Positions 24,872 through 34,663 of a DNA stretch of 64,000 nucleotides are shown piece by piece. Both the position numbers and the translations under genes were made by a program. This stretch comes from Sinorhizobium psoraleae. Lineage in GTDB: Bacteria; Pseudomonadota; Alphaproteobacteria; Rhizobiales; Rhizobiaceae. Below the pieces are notes generated by a model that was not told where the DNA came from, did no database searches, and saw only the letters and a list, made by a program, of their open reading frames with translations. Location: NCBI RefSeq assembly GCF_013283645.1, contig NZ_JABEKV010000003.1:248001-312000 (forward strand), written 5' to 3'. Position 1 is the first letter of the stretch. The number at the start of each line of letters is the position of its first letter.

Positions 24872-27646
24872 TCAGTCCATATCGTCGTTTTCGGGCACGC
24901 CGGAATGGTCGCGTTGGCCGTAGACGATTTCGCGTTTGCCGACATGGTTGGCAGGACCGACAAGGCCCTCCTTCTCCATGCGCTCGACGAGCGAGGCGGC
25001 ACGGTTGTAGCCGATCCCGAGGCGGCGCTGGATGTAGGACGTCGAGCACTTCTTGTCGCGCAGCACCACCTTGACCGCCTGGTCGTAGAGCTCGTTGCCG
25101 TCCTCGGACGCCATCGCGCTCTTGTCGAATACGCCGCCCTGGTCCTCTTCGGCCTCTTCTTCCTCTTCGTCCGCGGTCACCGTCTCAAGATATTCGGGGC
25201 GGCCTTGCGTCTTCAGGTGCGCCACGACGTGCTCCACCTCCTGGTCGGATACGAAGGGACCATGGACGCGAGCGATGCGGCCGCCGCCGGCCATGTGCAG
25301 CATGTCGCCCTGACCCAGGAGCTGTTCGGCCCCCTGCTCGCCGAGGATCGTGCGGCTGTCGATCTTCGAGGTGACCTGGAACGAGATGCGCGTCGGGAAG
25401 TTCGCCTTGATCGTGCCGGTGATGACATCGACCGACGGCCGCTGCGTCGCCATGATCAGGTGGATGCCCGCCGCACGCGCCATCTGCGCCAGGCGCTGGA
25501 TCGCGCCTTCGATTTCTTTGCCCGCCACCATCATCAGGTCAGCCATCTCGTCGACGATGACGACGATGTAGGGCATCGGCGCGAGGTCCATTTCCTGCTG
25601 TTCGAAGAGCGGCTCGCCCGTACCCTTCTCGAAACCGGTCTGGACTGTCGCGAGGATCGGTTCTCCCTTCTCGCGCGCCGCCGCCGCACGCTGGTTGTAG
25701 CCGTCGATGTTGCGCACGCCAAGGCGCGACATCTTGCGATAACGGTCCTCCATCTCGCGGACCGCCCATTTGAGCGCCATCACGGCTTTCTTCGGGTCGG
25801 TCACGACCGGCGTCAGAAGGTGCGGGATGCCGTCATAAACGGAGAGCTCGAGCATCTTCGGATCGACCATGATCAGCCGGCATTCCTCCGGCTTCAGCCG
25901 GTAGAGCAGCGACAGGATCATGGTGTTGATCGCCACCGACTTGCCCGAACCGGTGGTGCCGGCGACGAGCAGGTGCGGCATCTTGGCGAGCTCGGCAATC
26001 ACCGGTTCGCCGCCGATGGTCTTGCCGAGGCAGAGCGCCAGCTTGTAGCCGGTCTTGCGGAAGTCGGCGGACTCGATCAGCTCGCGGAAATAGACGGTCT
26101 CGCGGGTGGCGTTCGGCAGCTCGATGCCGATGACGTTGCGGCCGGGCACGACCGCGACGCGTGCCGAGAGCGCCGACATCGACCGGGCGATATCGTCGGC
26201 GAGGTTGATCACGCGGGATGATTTGACACCCGGCGCCGGCTCGAATTCGTAGAGCGTGACGACGGGGCCCGGCCGCACATGGATGATCTCACCCTTGACG
26301 CCGAAATCTTCGAGCACGCTTTCGAGGAGCCCCGCATTCTGCTCGAGCTGTTCCTGCGTCATGAAAAAGCCCCGGCCCTGCGGTGGCTCCTGCAGGAGTT
26401 CTTCGGACGGAAACTCGTAGGCGTCAGCGGCCTGGACCCGTTCCGTGACTCCGATCGGCGGCAGCGACGGGGGCGCGCGCTTGACCTGGACCGGCATGGT
26501 AATCGCTGCCTTCGTAACGGCCGGCTGAAGGAGCGCATCATTTGCGGGCGTGGCGGCAAGAGCAGGTGCTTCTGACTGCGGTGAACCGGCCGTAACCAGT
26601 TCCACAGCGGGGTCCGTCACGATATCAGCAGCGGCGCAAGCGTCGATCTCCGGCGACGGGGCTGCGACGGAATCCAGGGCGACGGGTTCGGGGCGCCGGC
26701 ATTCGACGACGCGGAAAAGCGAGGTGATCGCCGTCGGCGGCAACCTGCGGATCTCCACCGGTTTTGCAACGACGGCTTTCGGGTCCGCCGGCTGGGTCAC
26801 CGCGATCGTTCTTGCTGGCTCAGCCTCGGCCATGACGGGCAAACCATCCTCGAGCGGCATGAACTCGAAAAAGGCGTGATCGGAGAGATAGGAGAGACGA
26901 GTGCCCGACGGCGCGGCGGCGTCGGATACTGCCGGTATCGCCGGTGCTGCTTCCGCGACGGCGGCAGTTGCGGCCGACTGGGGCGATTCTTCGACGGGCG
27001 CTGGCATCTCGGTAACCGCCGCCGGTTCATCAGCGCGCTCCTCGCTCGGCTGCGGCCGACCGGGCCAGGACGGAAGCTGCTGCATCAGCACCCGCAAAAG
27101 TTCCGACGGGCTGTAGGACGACGCCTCAGTCGCGACCGCCGCTGCGGTTTCCTCCGCAGCCGCTTCCAATGCCACTTCCGGCTCGGGAGCCTGCTGGTCT
27201 GCTGGCGCGTCTTCCTCCGCTTCGCCCGCGCTCTCGTCCATCGACGGCGCGCGGCGCTTCATGAATTCGCGCTCAGGGGTACGCGTGAAGCGAACATTGG
27301 GCGACAGGAAGAAATGGCTCTCCCAGGTCGTATCGCCGTCATGACCGGTGATTTCGGCAAGCGTCGGCAGCGGATCTCGCGTGGAGGCCGTGACCTGGGC
27401 CGGAGCGTAGGCCGAGCCTTGGCCATAGAGCCGCATCGCGCGCCCGGCATAGCCTGCGTCGTCGGCTTCATGGCTGGAGGCCCGACGCGGCGCTTCCGGC
27501 GCCTCGAACAGGTGATCGTGTTCGGCGGAGGCCACCGACTCGGGGTGGGCGCTGCTCGGCGCACCCGGACGCGGAGCCTCGAAATCGTCCGCCTGGTTTG
27601 CATCATACAAAGCTGCCGTCGAGAAATTTGTCCGGGGAATACGCAT
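24872..27646 (-). CDS. FtsK/SpoIIIE-type DNA translocase lacking a membrane anchor
   Basis: The 924-residue protein has a long Ala/Pro/Glu-rich low-complexity region (1-425) with no membrane helix, then the alpha-beta motor: Walker A GTTGSGKS (563-570), Walker [15 protein letters not shown] and [12 protein letters not shown]. It ends in an acidic run (EEEEEAEED) and a winged-helix gamma domain ([20 protein letters not shown], then [18 protein letters not shown]) that reads KOPS-type polar sequences. Motor and gamma domains resemble chromosomal FtsK, which resolves chromosome dimers at dif with XerCD; the four-helix anchor that puts FtsK in the septum is missing. It could be a soluble translocase serving this replicon, or a second copy next to an anchored chromosomal FtsK. 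It is a single gene. Confidence 0.9.
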   Translation of the reverse strand: MRIPRTNFSTAALYDANQADDFEAPRPGAPSSAHPESVASAEHDHLFEAPEAPRRASSHEADDAGYAGRAMRLYGQGSAYAPAQVTASTRDPLPTLAEITGHDGDTTWESHFFLSPNVRFTRTPEREFMKRRAPSMDESAGEAEEDAPADQQAPEPEVALEAAAEETAAAVATEASSYSPSELLRVLMQQLPSWPGRPQPSEERADEPAAVTEMPAPVEESPQSAATAAVAEAAPAIPAVSDAAAPSGTRLSYLSDHAFFEFMPLEDGLPVMAEAEPARTIAVTQPADPKAVVAKPVEIRRLPPTAITSLFRVVECRRPEPVALDSVAAPSPEIDACAAADIVTDPAVELVTAGSPQSEAPALAATPANDALLQPAVTKAAITMPVQVKRAPPSLPPIGVTERVQAADAYEFPSEELLQEPPQGRGFFMTQEQLEQNAGLLESVLEDFGVKGEIIHVRPGPVVTLYEFEPAPGVKSSRVINLADDIARSMSALSARVAVVPGRNVIGIELPNATRETVYFRELIESADFRKTGYKLALCLGKTIGGEPVIAELAKMPHLLVAGTTGSGKSVAINTMILSLLYRLKPEECRLIMVDPKMLELSVYDGIPHLLTPVVTDPKKAVMALKWAVREMEDRYRKMSRLGVRNIDGYNQRAAAAREKGEPILATVQTGFEKGTGEPLFEQQEMDLAPMPYIVVIVDEMADLMMVAGKEIEGAIQRLAQMARAAGIHLIMATQRPSVDVITGTIKANFPTRISFQVTSKIDSRTILGEQGAEQLLGQGDMLHMAGGGRIARVHGPFVSDQEVEHVVAHLKTQGRPEYLETVTADEEEEEAEEDQGGVFDKSAMASEDGNELYDQAVKVVLRDKKCSTSYIQRRLGIGYNRAASLVERMEKEGLVGPANHVGKREIVYGQRDHSGVPENDDMD

Positions 27647-28023
27647 GGCCTGAAAACTCGAAATTCATTATCGAAGGGGCTGTCTCAACCGAATAGGAAA
27701 TGAAGGTTAACAACTCCCTTCCAGGTAGATCGCTGGAAAGGTCGCGTGCCCTTCGAAGAGCTTCGCCGAGGCCTCTTTTGGCCTACCGCATCCAAGGCTT
27801 TCCAGGGCTTCGGGGACGGTTTTTTGCCACCGTTCAAATTCTGTTTCAGACCGGGAAGATTTCCGAAGCGCGAGCGTTATGTTTACAAACATAGATTGCT
27901 ATCGCTATCCCGCCTCCTGCCAAGGATCGGCGGAAGGCTTAATAGTGCTGGTGATGCGCGGCGGTTGCAAATCCTCTCATGCCATGACCCGCTTCGCCCA
28001 CCCCGCTAAGAAAGGCGCCTGAC
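27647..28023. other. Intergenic region between ftsK-like and doxX-like genes
   Basis: 377 bases between divergent genes; it should hold both promoters. I find no convincing coding frame (61-87-codon frames in several phases look like chance), no strong dyad and no repeat element. Confidence 0.5.
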
Positions 28024-28428
28024 ATGAGCGACAACCTTGCACTTCAGAGCGTTCTGGCCTTCATCGGCCGTCTGCTTCTCGCCGGTATTTTCCTCTCGTC
28101 CGGCTTCGAAAAGCTGGCGGATCCCTCCGGAACGATCGGCTATATAGCGGCGGCAAATCTGCCCCTGCCCTCGGTCGCCTATGCCATCGCTCTCGTGGTG
28201 GAACTCGGTGGCGGCATCCTTCTCGTCCTCGGCTATCAAGCGCGTTTGGTGGCACTCGCCCTGGCGGTCTTCACCCTGGTATCGGCTCTCGGATTTCACA
28301 CCAATTTTGCGGACCAAAACCAGATGATCCACTTCATGAAGAATCTCGCCATCACAGGCGGATTCCTGCAGATCGTCGCTTTCGGTGCGGGTCCCTTCAG
28401 CCTGGATGCGCGGGCCAGCCGGGTCTGA
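28024..28428 (+). CDS. DoxX-family membrane protein
   Basis: The 134-residue protein has four membrane helices and the family features LRLLLAGIFLSSGFEKL-like N-terminus (GRLLLAGIFLSSGFEKLADP) and VVELGGGILLVLGYQARL. DoxX/DoxD-type proteins occur in thiosulfate:quinone oxidoreductase and in redox-stress complexes, but most bacterial members are uncharacterised. It is monocistronic, with 178 bases before the next gene. Confidence 0.88.
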   Translation: MSDNLALQSVLAFIGRLLLAGIFLSSGFEKLADPSGTIGYIAAANLPLPSVAYAIALVVELGGGILLVLGYQARLVALALAVFTLVSALGFHTNFADQNQMIHFMKNLAITGGFLQIVAFGAGPFSLDARASRV

Positions 28429-28606
28429 GCAACGTTCTCCGCAACCAAGGCAATCCTTTGCCGCCGAAGCAGGGGCCAGACCGCTTGCCCGCTCTCCTAA
28501 CGCTCGGCCATTACTTACTATCGCCTTAGTCGGTCTCTAGGCAGTCCCTTGTGCGTCGCAACATAGCACGCACCCAGTAACCTTTAGTTGCTAACAAGGA
28601 CGAAGA

Positions 28607-29767
28607 TTGCTGATGGCTGACCATGCTTCCCGCAAGATCCGAATCGATTGCCTGGATGGGCTTCGAGGCCTCGCGTCTCTCTGGGTGATGGTTGGCCATG
28701 CGCTATTGCTGACGGGTTGGCGCCTGCCCGTTCTGTCGGAGCCTGATCTCGGCGTCGATCTCTTCATCATGCTTTCCGGTTTCCTGATGGTGTTTCACTA
28801 TCAGCTGCGTGCCGGCAAGGAGCCATGGGATCTGAGCTCGACCTGGATACGCTTCTGGGTCCGGCGCTTCCTGAGAATCGCGCCGCTCTACTATGTCCTC
28901 CTGGCTGTTGCCTTCATGCTCGGCGCTTGGCTGTTCGAGTCGAGAATGGTCATCGACGCCTTCCTCGAAAGAACGCCGCAGTCACCCCAGCGCTACCTCG
29001 ACAACGGCGTGAGAAACGGGCTGATGCATGTCAGCTTTCTTTTCGGCCTCTCTCCCGACTACGCCTACCGGACTCCCCTGCCGGACTGGAGCATAGGGCT
29101 TGAAATGCAGTTCTATGCGGCCTTTCCCTTCATCATGCTCTTGCTCAAGAAAGGCGGTTGGCTGAAAGGCGCGCTCTTCACGGCCGTTATTGCCCTCGCG
29201 ATTGTGTCGACGTTGAGCCTGTTCGGCGTTCACTTTCCGATGCCGGCCTTCCTGCCGTTGAAGATGCATATCTTTCTCAGCGGAATGCTGTTGGCGCTTA
29301 GTCTTCACGCGGACGGGCCGAAGGCTGTTCTCCATGGCGGCGCTGCCATGGCGCTCGCTCTGCTGCCGATCGGCGGCGATATGACGATGACGAAAATGCT
29401 GATGCGGGTCATGCTCGTCGCCGTCTTCTTCGCGCTGCTCTATCATCGGCTTGCCGGCGATGGTTTGGGCGCGCGGCTTCGCGCGGTTTCCTCGTCCCTC
29501 GGAAACAGGTTTTTTCATTGGCTCGGGGAACTTTCGTTCGGGGCCTATCTCTGGCACCTCATCTTTCTGCAGCCGATTGCTGCCTATTTCATCGGCGCCT
29601 TCGGCGACACGATGACAGCGCCTGTGCGGTTCGCCGTGGTTACCGCCATTCTGGTGCCGTTGGTTTACACCGCTGCCTGCATGACTTTCTTCGCAGTCGA
29701 AAAACCTGGCCAGAGGCTCGCCAAGCGTTTGATCGACAGGCGAAAGCCTCAGCCGGTCGGGGCATGA
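28607..29767 (+). CDS. Acyltransferase family 3 (OafA/NodX-like) membrane protein
   Basis: The 386-residue protein has about ten membrane helices and the family motifs CLDGLRGLASLWVMVGH (catalytic H in the first helix), LGVDLFIMLSGFLM, FWVRRFLRIAPLYY and the late LGELSFGAYLWHL. Such proteins transfer acetyl or other acyl groups to polysaccharides, O-antigen or nodulation factors in the inner membrane. The TTG at 28607 has AAGGA 6 bases upstream and is my preferred start; an ATG two codons later is the alternative. No polysaccharide genes adjoin, so the acceptor is unknown. Confidence 0.9.
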   Translation: MLMADHASRKIRIDCLDGLRGLASLWVMVGHALLLTGWRLPVLSEPDLGVDLFIMLSGFLMVFHYQLRAGKEPWDLSSTWIRFWVRRFLRIAPLYYVLLAVAFMLGAWLFESRMVIDAFLERTPQSPQRYLDNGVRNGLMHVSFLFGLSPDYAYRTPLPDWSIGLEMQFYAAFPFIMLLLKKGGWLKGALFTAVIALAIVSTLSLFGVHFPMPAFLPLKMHIFLSGMLLALSLHADGPKAVLHGGAAMALALLPIGGDMTMTKMLMRVMLVAVFFALLYHRLAGDGLGARLRAVSSSLGNRFFHWLGELSFGAYLWHLIFLQPIAAYFIGAFGDTMTAPVRFAVVTAILVPLVYTAACMTFFAVEKPGQRLAKRLIDRRKPQPVGA

Positions 29768-29871
29768 TCCTTCGAAGGAGAGCCGTCAGACGTTCTCAGG
29801 CGTAAACGTTGGAAACCGGCCGGAGACCGCGACAGGCGGAGGCACCGCGGCCGTGCGCGATCGCCAGCCGT

Positions 29872-30744
29872 TCAGGTGCTATTGATCATTCCGTTCATCC
29901 CGTTCGGGTAAAAGCCACCCTTCGTCGCGCCCTCCTGATCAGTGAGATACACGATGCGCAACACCTCTTGCGGGGTCCGGGTAAAGGCTATCGCATCCGG
30001 CGTCGAAGGAACGATATTGGCCGTGCCGTCCATCTGGATGCCTTGATCCTTATCTTCCGATCCATCGATTTTGTCACGAGCATCAGAAACTGCATTCGCC
30101 GCTTTCCAGGCTTGCTCGCCCATTCTGTAGAGCGTGGATCGGGCCATCCCCATGTGATAGGCCTCCACAGCCAGGATACCGGCGGCAGCGGCCAGAAAAT
30201 CCTTGTTCTTCAATACTGTCGCCGCGCCGGCATAGGCGGTAACGCCGACGTCTTCGAACAGCATCCCGCCAAGCACAAAGTTCATCTCGTTACCGAATGG
30301 ATCAAAGTTCTCGCCGAGGCCCGCCGCTTTTGCGACCGCTGTAAAGCCCGCATCGAAATCGATGGCCGGTCTGGGCACCGCCTGGTCTCCGAGAGTCTTG
30401 CGATAGAATCGGACATGAGCGAGTTCGTTTTCCGCCACCTCGCGCATGAACTCACCGATGGCGGGCGTATCGAAGGAAACCTGGCTGCCACCGGTTACAG
30501 GGCCAGCTTCCGCGCCCGCATCAGAATCATCGATCCCTTTCCCGGTCGTTCCTCGCAGGTAATATTCGGCTTCCATGTACTCCAGGTTGAGCGCGAACTG
30601 GAAAATATCCTCGTCCATAACGCCGCCCGGCTCGTCGGCACGCGAAACCGGCGCGAGGCCTGCGCTCGAGGCGAGCGTCGCTCCAAGGCCCAACTGCAAG
30701 AGGAGACGGCGCGGAAGAAAAAGTGAAGGCACCGGACGGATCAT
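29872..30744 (-). CDS. Exported ferritin-like (Rds1/desiccation-related type) protein
   Basis: The 290-residue protein has an N-terminal export signal with an RR pair (PSLFLPRRLLLQLGLGA, cleaved near SRA-DEP), possibly for the Tat path. The mature part is a four-helix ferritin-like domain with carboxylate/histidine ligands in FALNLEYMEAEYYLRG, EVAENELAHVRFYRK, MLFEDVGVTAY and ILAVEAYHMGMARS. This pattern matches the ferritin_2/Rds1 group, associated with stress or desiccation and not with classic iron storage cages. AAGGAGAAAGCC precedes the ATG. Monocistronic. Confidence 0.85.
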   Translation of the reverse strand: MIRPVPSLFLPRRLLLQLGLGATLASSAGLAPVSRADEPGGVMDEDIFQFALNLEYMEAEYYLRGTTGKGIDDSDAGAEAGPVTGGSQVSFDTPAIGEFMREVAENELAHVRFYRKTLGDQAVPRPAIDFDAGFTAVAKAAGLGENFDPFGNEMNFVLGGMLFEDVGVTAYAGAATVLKNKDFLAAAAGILAVEAYHMGMARSTLYRMGEQAWKAANAVSDARDKIDGSEDKDQGIQMDGTANIVPSTPDAIAFTRTPQEVLRIVYLTDQEGATKGGFYPNGMNGMINST

Positions 30745-30997
30745 GGCTTTCTCCTTGAAGCCCGCCCGGCGTCAGTTTTGGCGCCTCGATCACGCGGGCC
30801 AATTAACGTCCAACATCATCAAAGACCAAATGTTCCGGACCTCAATGTTCTGGAAATGCCGGAGCTTTTTAGGCCGGCCGTTTGGGTTCGAAAGCGGCCG
30901 TTCAGCGCGCCCTTGGCATAGTTTTGAGACATTTGTTATTCTGGCGAAGTAGATCCCCTCATCCACCTGCCGGTGCCTTCTCCCGTAAGCGAGAGAT

Positions 30998-31098
30998 CTA
31001 GCGCCGCGCGTCTTACCAGACGCGCAAAGGTCGGCGTCGCACTTTGAAATGCTGCATGTCTCCGTCCTTGAATCGAGGTCGATTCAAGGAGACATGCA
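30998..31098. repeat. RIME1-type palindromic intergenic element
   Basis: Two successive hairpins: GCGCGTCT-TACC-AGACGCGC (31006-31025) and a long stem from TGCATGTCTCC (31053-31063) and CTTGAATCGA to TCGATTCAAG and GGAGACATGCA (end 31098). Sequence and two-hairpin layout match the Rhizobium-specific intergenic mosaic element that I know from S. meliloti. A further rhizobial repeat fragment (CCCCTCATCCACCTGCCGG, 30956-30974 approx.) adjoins on the left. It occupies the 388-base gap between the ferritin-like gene and repB, exactly where repC would be expected. Confidence 0.8.
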
Positions 31099-31132
31099 GT
31101 AGGATGAGTGGCTTAGCCCTGAACCGCTCAAA

Positions 31133-32182
31133 TCATAAGGACTTCTGGTTCTCCACAAAGGTCGCGTGCCATTTCGCCAGCATCGACACCGCTTCCTTGA
31201 GGAAGGCCGGGTGGGTGCCCGGCAGGAACTCTATTCTTGGGGCTTTTCCGTCAAGCCTCAGCCGTGCGAAGACACGGCCCGCCTCGTCTCTTAGTTCCTC
31301 AGGCTTCTCCGGCTCCGGCTTGTCGCTCTGCGACAGGCGATTGAAGACGAGCTGGAAACGCTGGTCGGTGTCTGCGGCGCGGAACTGCGGCGAACCGACT
31401 TCCTCGTCCGCCAGCCCGCGGGCCTCTTCCCTTTCGAGTAGCGTGGCAATCGCCGTCCACCGCTCGCGTCCGGCTTTCGGCGCCGGGCCGATCGCCCGCA
31501 CTAGATGATGCGGTACGCTGTCGGCCACCTGCAGCAGGCGCGACAGCTCGCTCTTCTGCACGGCAAGCGCGTCGCCGATCACCTTGCGGTCGAATCCGCG
31601 CGCGGCGAGCGTCGCGGCGAAAAGCGCGCGCTCGATGAAGGAAAGATTGCGCCGCTCCGCGTTTTCCTTGCCTTGGGCGAGCACCAGTTCGTCGTCGGAA
31701 AGGGGCCGGACGATCGCTTTCACCTGGAACTCGAGCCGGCGCACCGCCTTCAGCCGGCGATGGCCGTAGGCAGTCTGGTAATGGCCATGCTTTTCCGGGT
31801 GCGGCCGCACGAGGATCGGCGATTGCTGGCCGTTCTCGCGGATACTTTCGACGAGCGCCAGAAAGTCGGGATCGTCCACTTCGCCGTCGGTCAACCGGTC
31901 CTCGACGAAGGAGGCCTCAACCAGGATAGGATCGAGCGCAACCACCCGCTCGCCTTGCGTGAGAGCCTCCCGCAACACGCGTGCTTCTTCCGCCTCGCGG
32001 GTAATGTTGCCGAGCGAAAGCCCCATGGCCCGGACCGCTCCGGATGCCGCGCGTGGCGCATCGGCAGCCGTCTGCCGGTTGACAGGTGTCAACTCGCTCG
32101 GGCTGGTCTGTTCCGAAGGTGCCGCAGGAGCACCACCTGCAAACAGCGCCCGCAATTCGTTTTTCCTGTTGTTGCCAGCCAT
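31133..32182 (-). CDS. repB: RepB-type ParB plasmid partition protein
   Basis: The 349-residue centromere-binding protein of repABC-type replicons begins MAGNNRKNELRALFAG and continues with GLSLGNI, both typical of rhizobial RepB. The ParB/Srx nucleotide-binding region has RENGQQSPILVRPHP and YGHRRLKAVRRL (ParB boxes), followed by the helix-turn-helix region ERRNLSFIERALFAATLAARGFD (in parts: NAERRNLSFIERALFAA) and KSELSRLLQVADSV. It binds centromere-like sites and the RepA ATPase. The gene is 3 bases downstream of repA. repC, normally next, is absent; a RIME element lies there. Confidence 0.92.
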   Translation of the reverse strand: MAGNNRKNELRALFAGGAPAAPSEQTSPSELTPVNRQTAADAPRAASGAVRAMGLSLGNITREAEEARVLREALTQGERVVALDPILVEASFVEDRLTDGEVDDPDFLALVESIRENGQQSPILVRPHPEKHGHYQTAYGHRRLKAVRRLEFQVKAIVRPLSDDELVLAQGKENAERRNLSFIERALFAATLAARGFDRKVIGDALAVQKSELSRLLQVADSVPHHLVRAIGPAPKAGRERWTAIATLLEREEARGLADEEVGSPQFRAADTDQRFQLVFNRLSQSDKPEPEKPEELRDEAGRVFARLRLDGKAPRIEFLPGTHPAFLKEAVSMLAKWHATFVENQKSL

Positions 32183-32185
32183 GTC

Positions 32186-33457
32186 TTAGCGCCCCCAGGC
32201 CGCATGAATGAGAGCCTCGATTTCGCCGTTGACGGCGTTCAACGATTCGATGGCCCGGTCGTAAGTCGCGCGGGTAAAATTCTCCCGGCCCACCTCGTAG
32301 AGCGTCTGTTTCGTCAGGCCGGCATCCGAGATCGCCGTCGATTTCACCATGGCGGACGTCAGCACCCGATCGCCAAAGAGAGAGCGCATGAAGCCGACGA
32401 TCTGCGCCTGCGGCCCGTCATTAGGCTCGAAGCGTGTGACGAGATAACGCAGGAAATCGAAGTTGAGCTCGCCGCCAGCCTCGCGCACGACGCTGAGGAG
32501 GTCCGAGGTCATGTAGAGGAACTGGTTCATCGAGGCGACGTCGAGCATCTGCGGATGCACGGTGACGATGACCGAAGTCGAAGCGCAGAGCGCCGAAAGC
32601 GTCAGGTAGCCAAGTTGCGGCGGGCAGTCGATGACGACGACGTCGTACTCGTCGGCAACGGTCGCAAGCGCCGTCTGAACGCGGGCGAAGAAGAGCGGTC
32701 CGGCATCCGCGCCGCTCTGGCGTGCGCTCAGCGCCTGCGGCGTCGTATGCTCGAACTCCTGCAGTTCGAGATTGCCCGGCACGAGATCGAGCCCGTCGAA
32801 ATAGGTCTTGCGGATGATGTCCCTGAGCGGCCGCGCCTCGGAATCATAGCGGATGGCGCCGTAGAGCGTGTCGTTGCCGGTCAGGTCCAGTTCCGGCTGG
32901 TAGCCGAACAGCGCCGAAAGCGAGGCCTGCGGGTCGAGATCGACCGCGAGAACCCGATGGCCGGTCAGGGCGAGATACTGGGCGAGATGGACCGACGAGG
33001 TCGTCTTGCCGGAGCCTCCCTTGAAGTTGGTGACGGAAACGACCTGCAGATGCTCGCCCTTCGCGCTGTCGCGCCACTTCAGGTAGCTGCGCGCCTTGGC
33101 GCCGTTGCCCTTGACCAGCGCCTGGTCGGCAAGATGACGACGAAGCGCGTTGATGTCGGAAAGCGAATAGGAGCGCCGCCCGCCCGCACCGGTGTCGGGC
33201 TGGGGGCCCTCGCCTGCCAGCGACAATTGCCGAAGATAACCGTCGGAAACGCCGATCAGCTTGGCGGCCTCGCCGGACGTGAAGCTGCGGAGCGTCTTCA
33301 TCGCCGTCGGCGCGAACAGACGGTCGCGCATCGCTTTCAACTGCTCGGAAAGCGCGCGTGCATCCGCCGCGATCGCCTCGTCCGCCGGTCGCCGATATGA
33401 CGTTCCGCTCAAGCCCCCCGCTTCTCCGGCCGCCGCCGTCGATCCCGCCATATCCAT
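32186..33457 (-). CDS. repA: RepA-type ParA partition ATPase
   Basis: The 423-residue protein (from the ATG at 33457, preceded by GAGAGGG; another ATG two codons later) has the RepA N-terminal MerR-like winged helix (FTSGEAAKLIGVSDGYLRQL, then SLSDINALRRHLA) and the ParA ATPase domain with deviant Walker A FKGGSGKTTSS, DLDPQASLSALFGY and VVIDCPPQLGYLTLSAL. RepA-type ATPases move replicon copies apart and repress their own operon. The operator is likely the dyad at 33591-33611. The pair without repC looks like a partition-only remnant or an accessory segregation module. Confidence 0.92.
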   Translation of the reverse strand: MDMAGSTAAAGEAGGLSGTSYRRPADEAIAADARALSEQLKAMRDRLFAPTAMKTLRSFTSGEAAKLIGVSDGYLRQLSLAGEGPQPDTGAGGRRSYSLSDINALRRHLADQALVKGNGAKARSYLKWRDSAKGEHLQVVSVTNFKGGSGKTTSSVHLAQYLALTGHRVLAVDLDPQASLSALFGYQPELDLTGNDTLYGAIRYDSEARPLRDIIRKTYFDGLDLVPGNLELQEFEHTTPQALSARQSGADAGPLFFARVQTALATVADEYDVVVIDCPPQLGYLTLSALCASTSVIVTVHPQMLDVASMNQFLYMTSDLLSVVREAGGELNFDFLRYLVTRFEPNDGPQAQIVGFMRSLFGDRVLTSAMVKSTAISDAGLTKQTLYEVGRENFTRATYDRAIESLNAVNGEIEALIHAAWGR

Positions 33458-33590
33458 TCCCAAATGCCCTCTCTCGCGTTTCGCATCGCATTTACGGCAG
33501 CAATCAACCGGCAACAGCATCCGTTCGACGGTCGCGCAAATGCGCCCGCAACGTCTTCTAACAGGCCGGCCGCTGAACTACGCTGAAATG

Positions 33591-33611
33591 CGGAATATGC
33601 GATCTATTCCG
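33591..33611. promoter_or_regulatory. Inverted repeat upstream of repA
   Basis: CGGAATA (33591-33597), spacer TGCGATC, TATTCCG (33605-33611), 134 bases before the repA start at 33457. A candidate operator for RepA autoregulation or centromere site; it does not resemble the GTT-N-AAC-type parS of other rhizobial repABC units. Function inferred only from position. Confidence 0.4.
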
Positions 33612-33670
33612 TTAGAAGGTGATTCATCCTCTGATTCGCGTCAAGCCATTTTGGGGAAATGGTGAGAGCT

Positions 33671-34663
33671 TCACCGGTTTGGTGGGGCGCGACCATAGAG
33701 GAGCAGCATCACGATGATGACGACACCGTAAACGATCTGGCGGCCCGCTTCCGGCATTTGCATCACCGAGAGGATCGATTGCAGGAGCGTGATCAGGATG
33801 ACGCCGGCGACCGTGCCCAGATAGGAGCCACGCCCGCCAAGGATTGAGGTGCCGCCGAGCACGACGGCCGCGATTGCCGGCAGCAGATAGGCGTCACCCA
33901 TCGCTTGCGCCGCCTTCGATGCATAGCCAGCGAGCAGCACGCCGCCGAAGGCGCTGAGCGCGCCCGAAATCGCAAAGGCGATCATGACGATGCGGCGCGT
34001 ATCAACACCCGAAAGATAGGCTGCGCGTTCGCTGTTGCCGATCCCGTAAACGGCTCGGCCGAAGGAGGTGCGCGTGAACAGGAACACCATCATGGCGCTG
34101 ATCGCCGCCCAGACGATGATGGCGTTCGGCAGGCCAGGAATGACGAATCCCGTGGCGAGCCAGCGTATGGCCGGCGGTGCCGAATCCTGCGGCGAGAAGC
34201 CGCCGGTGTAAACGACCATCAACCCTTGAGCGACGACATTGCTCGCAAGCGTCACGATCATCGACGGGATGCGCAGATAGGCGACGCCGAAGCCGTTGAC
34301 GACTCCGAAGGCAGCCCCGCAGAGCACGCCAATGGGAATGGCGATGATCGGTCCCACGCCACCGAAGCCTGCGGCCGCGCAGGCCATCATCGCTCCGGTC
34401 GTCATCACCCAGGGAACCGAAAGATCGATATGGCCGAGAAGGATCACGACCATCATGCCGGCGGCCACCACCCCGAGGAACGAAGCGACCTTGAGTTGCT
34501 GCAGGAGGTAGTTGAGCGACAGGAAGTTGCTGGAATAAAGGCTGCTTAAGAAGAGCAGCAGCAGGATGCAGCCGAAAGCGGTGAGCACGGCCGGATCGGC
34601 CCGGCGAAGAAATGCCGGCAGGCGGGCCCTGATCGAGATGCGGTTCTCTGAAGTCTCGCTCAT
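33671..34663 (-). CDS. Sugar ABC transporter permease, RbsC type
   Basis: The 330-residue permease has eight to ten membrane segments and the CUT2 family motifs GMMVVILLGHIDLSVPWVM and AYLLPAIAAVVLGGTSILGGRGS. The ATG at 34663 overlaps the stop of the upstream permease (ATGA). The open frame reaching 34759 is within that gene. It pairs with the product of 34660-35640 as a heterodimeric channel and is the last gene of this operon. Confidence 0.93.
   Translation of the reverse strand: MSETSENRISIRARLPAFLRRADPAVLTAFGCILLLLFLSSLYSSNFLSLNYLLQQLKVASFLGVVAAGMMVVILLGHIDLSVPWVMTTGAMMACAAAGFGGVGPIIAIPIGVLCGAAFGVVNGFGVAYLRIPSMIVTLASNVVAQGLMVVYTGGFSPQDSAPPAIRWLATGFVIPGLPNAIIVWAAISAMMVFLFTRTSFGRAVYGIGNSERAAYLSGVDTRRIVMIAFAISGALSAFGGVLLAGYASKAAQAMGDAYLLPAIAAVVLGGTSILGGRGSYLGTVAGVILITLLQSILSVMQMPEAGRQIVYGVVIIVMLLLYGRAPPNR

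Noticed and set aside
30745-31132. Possible repC remnant downstream of repB
   Set aside because: The gap is only 388 bases, largely RIME and other repeat sequence, and no frame reads like RepC.
31505-33400. 631-codon plus-strand frame over repAB
   Set aside because: Antisense shadow of repA and repB, which have full conserved motifs; not repC.
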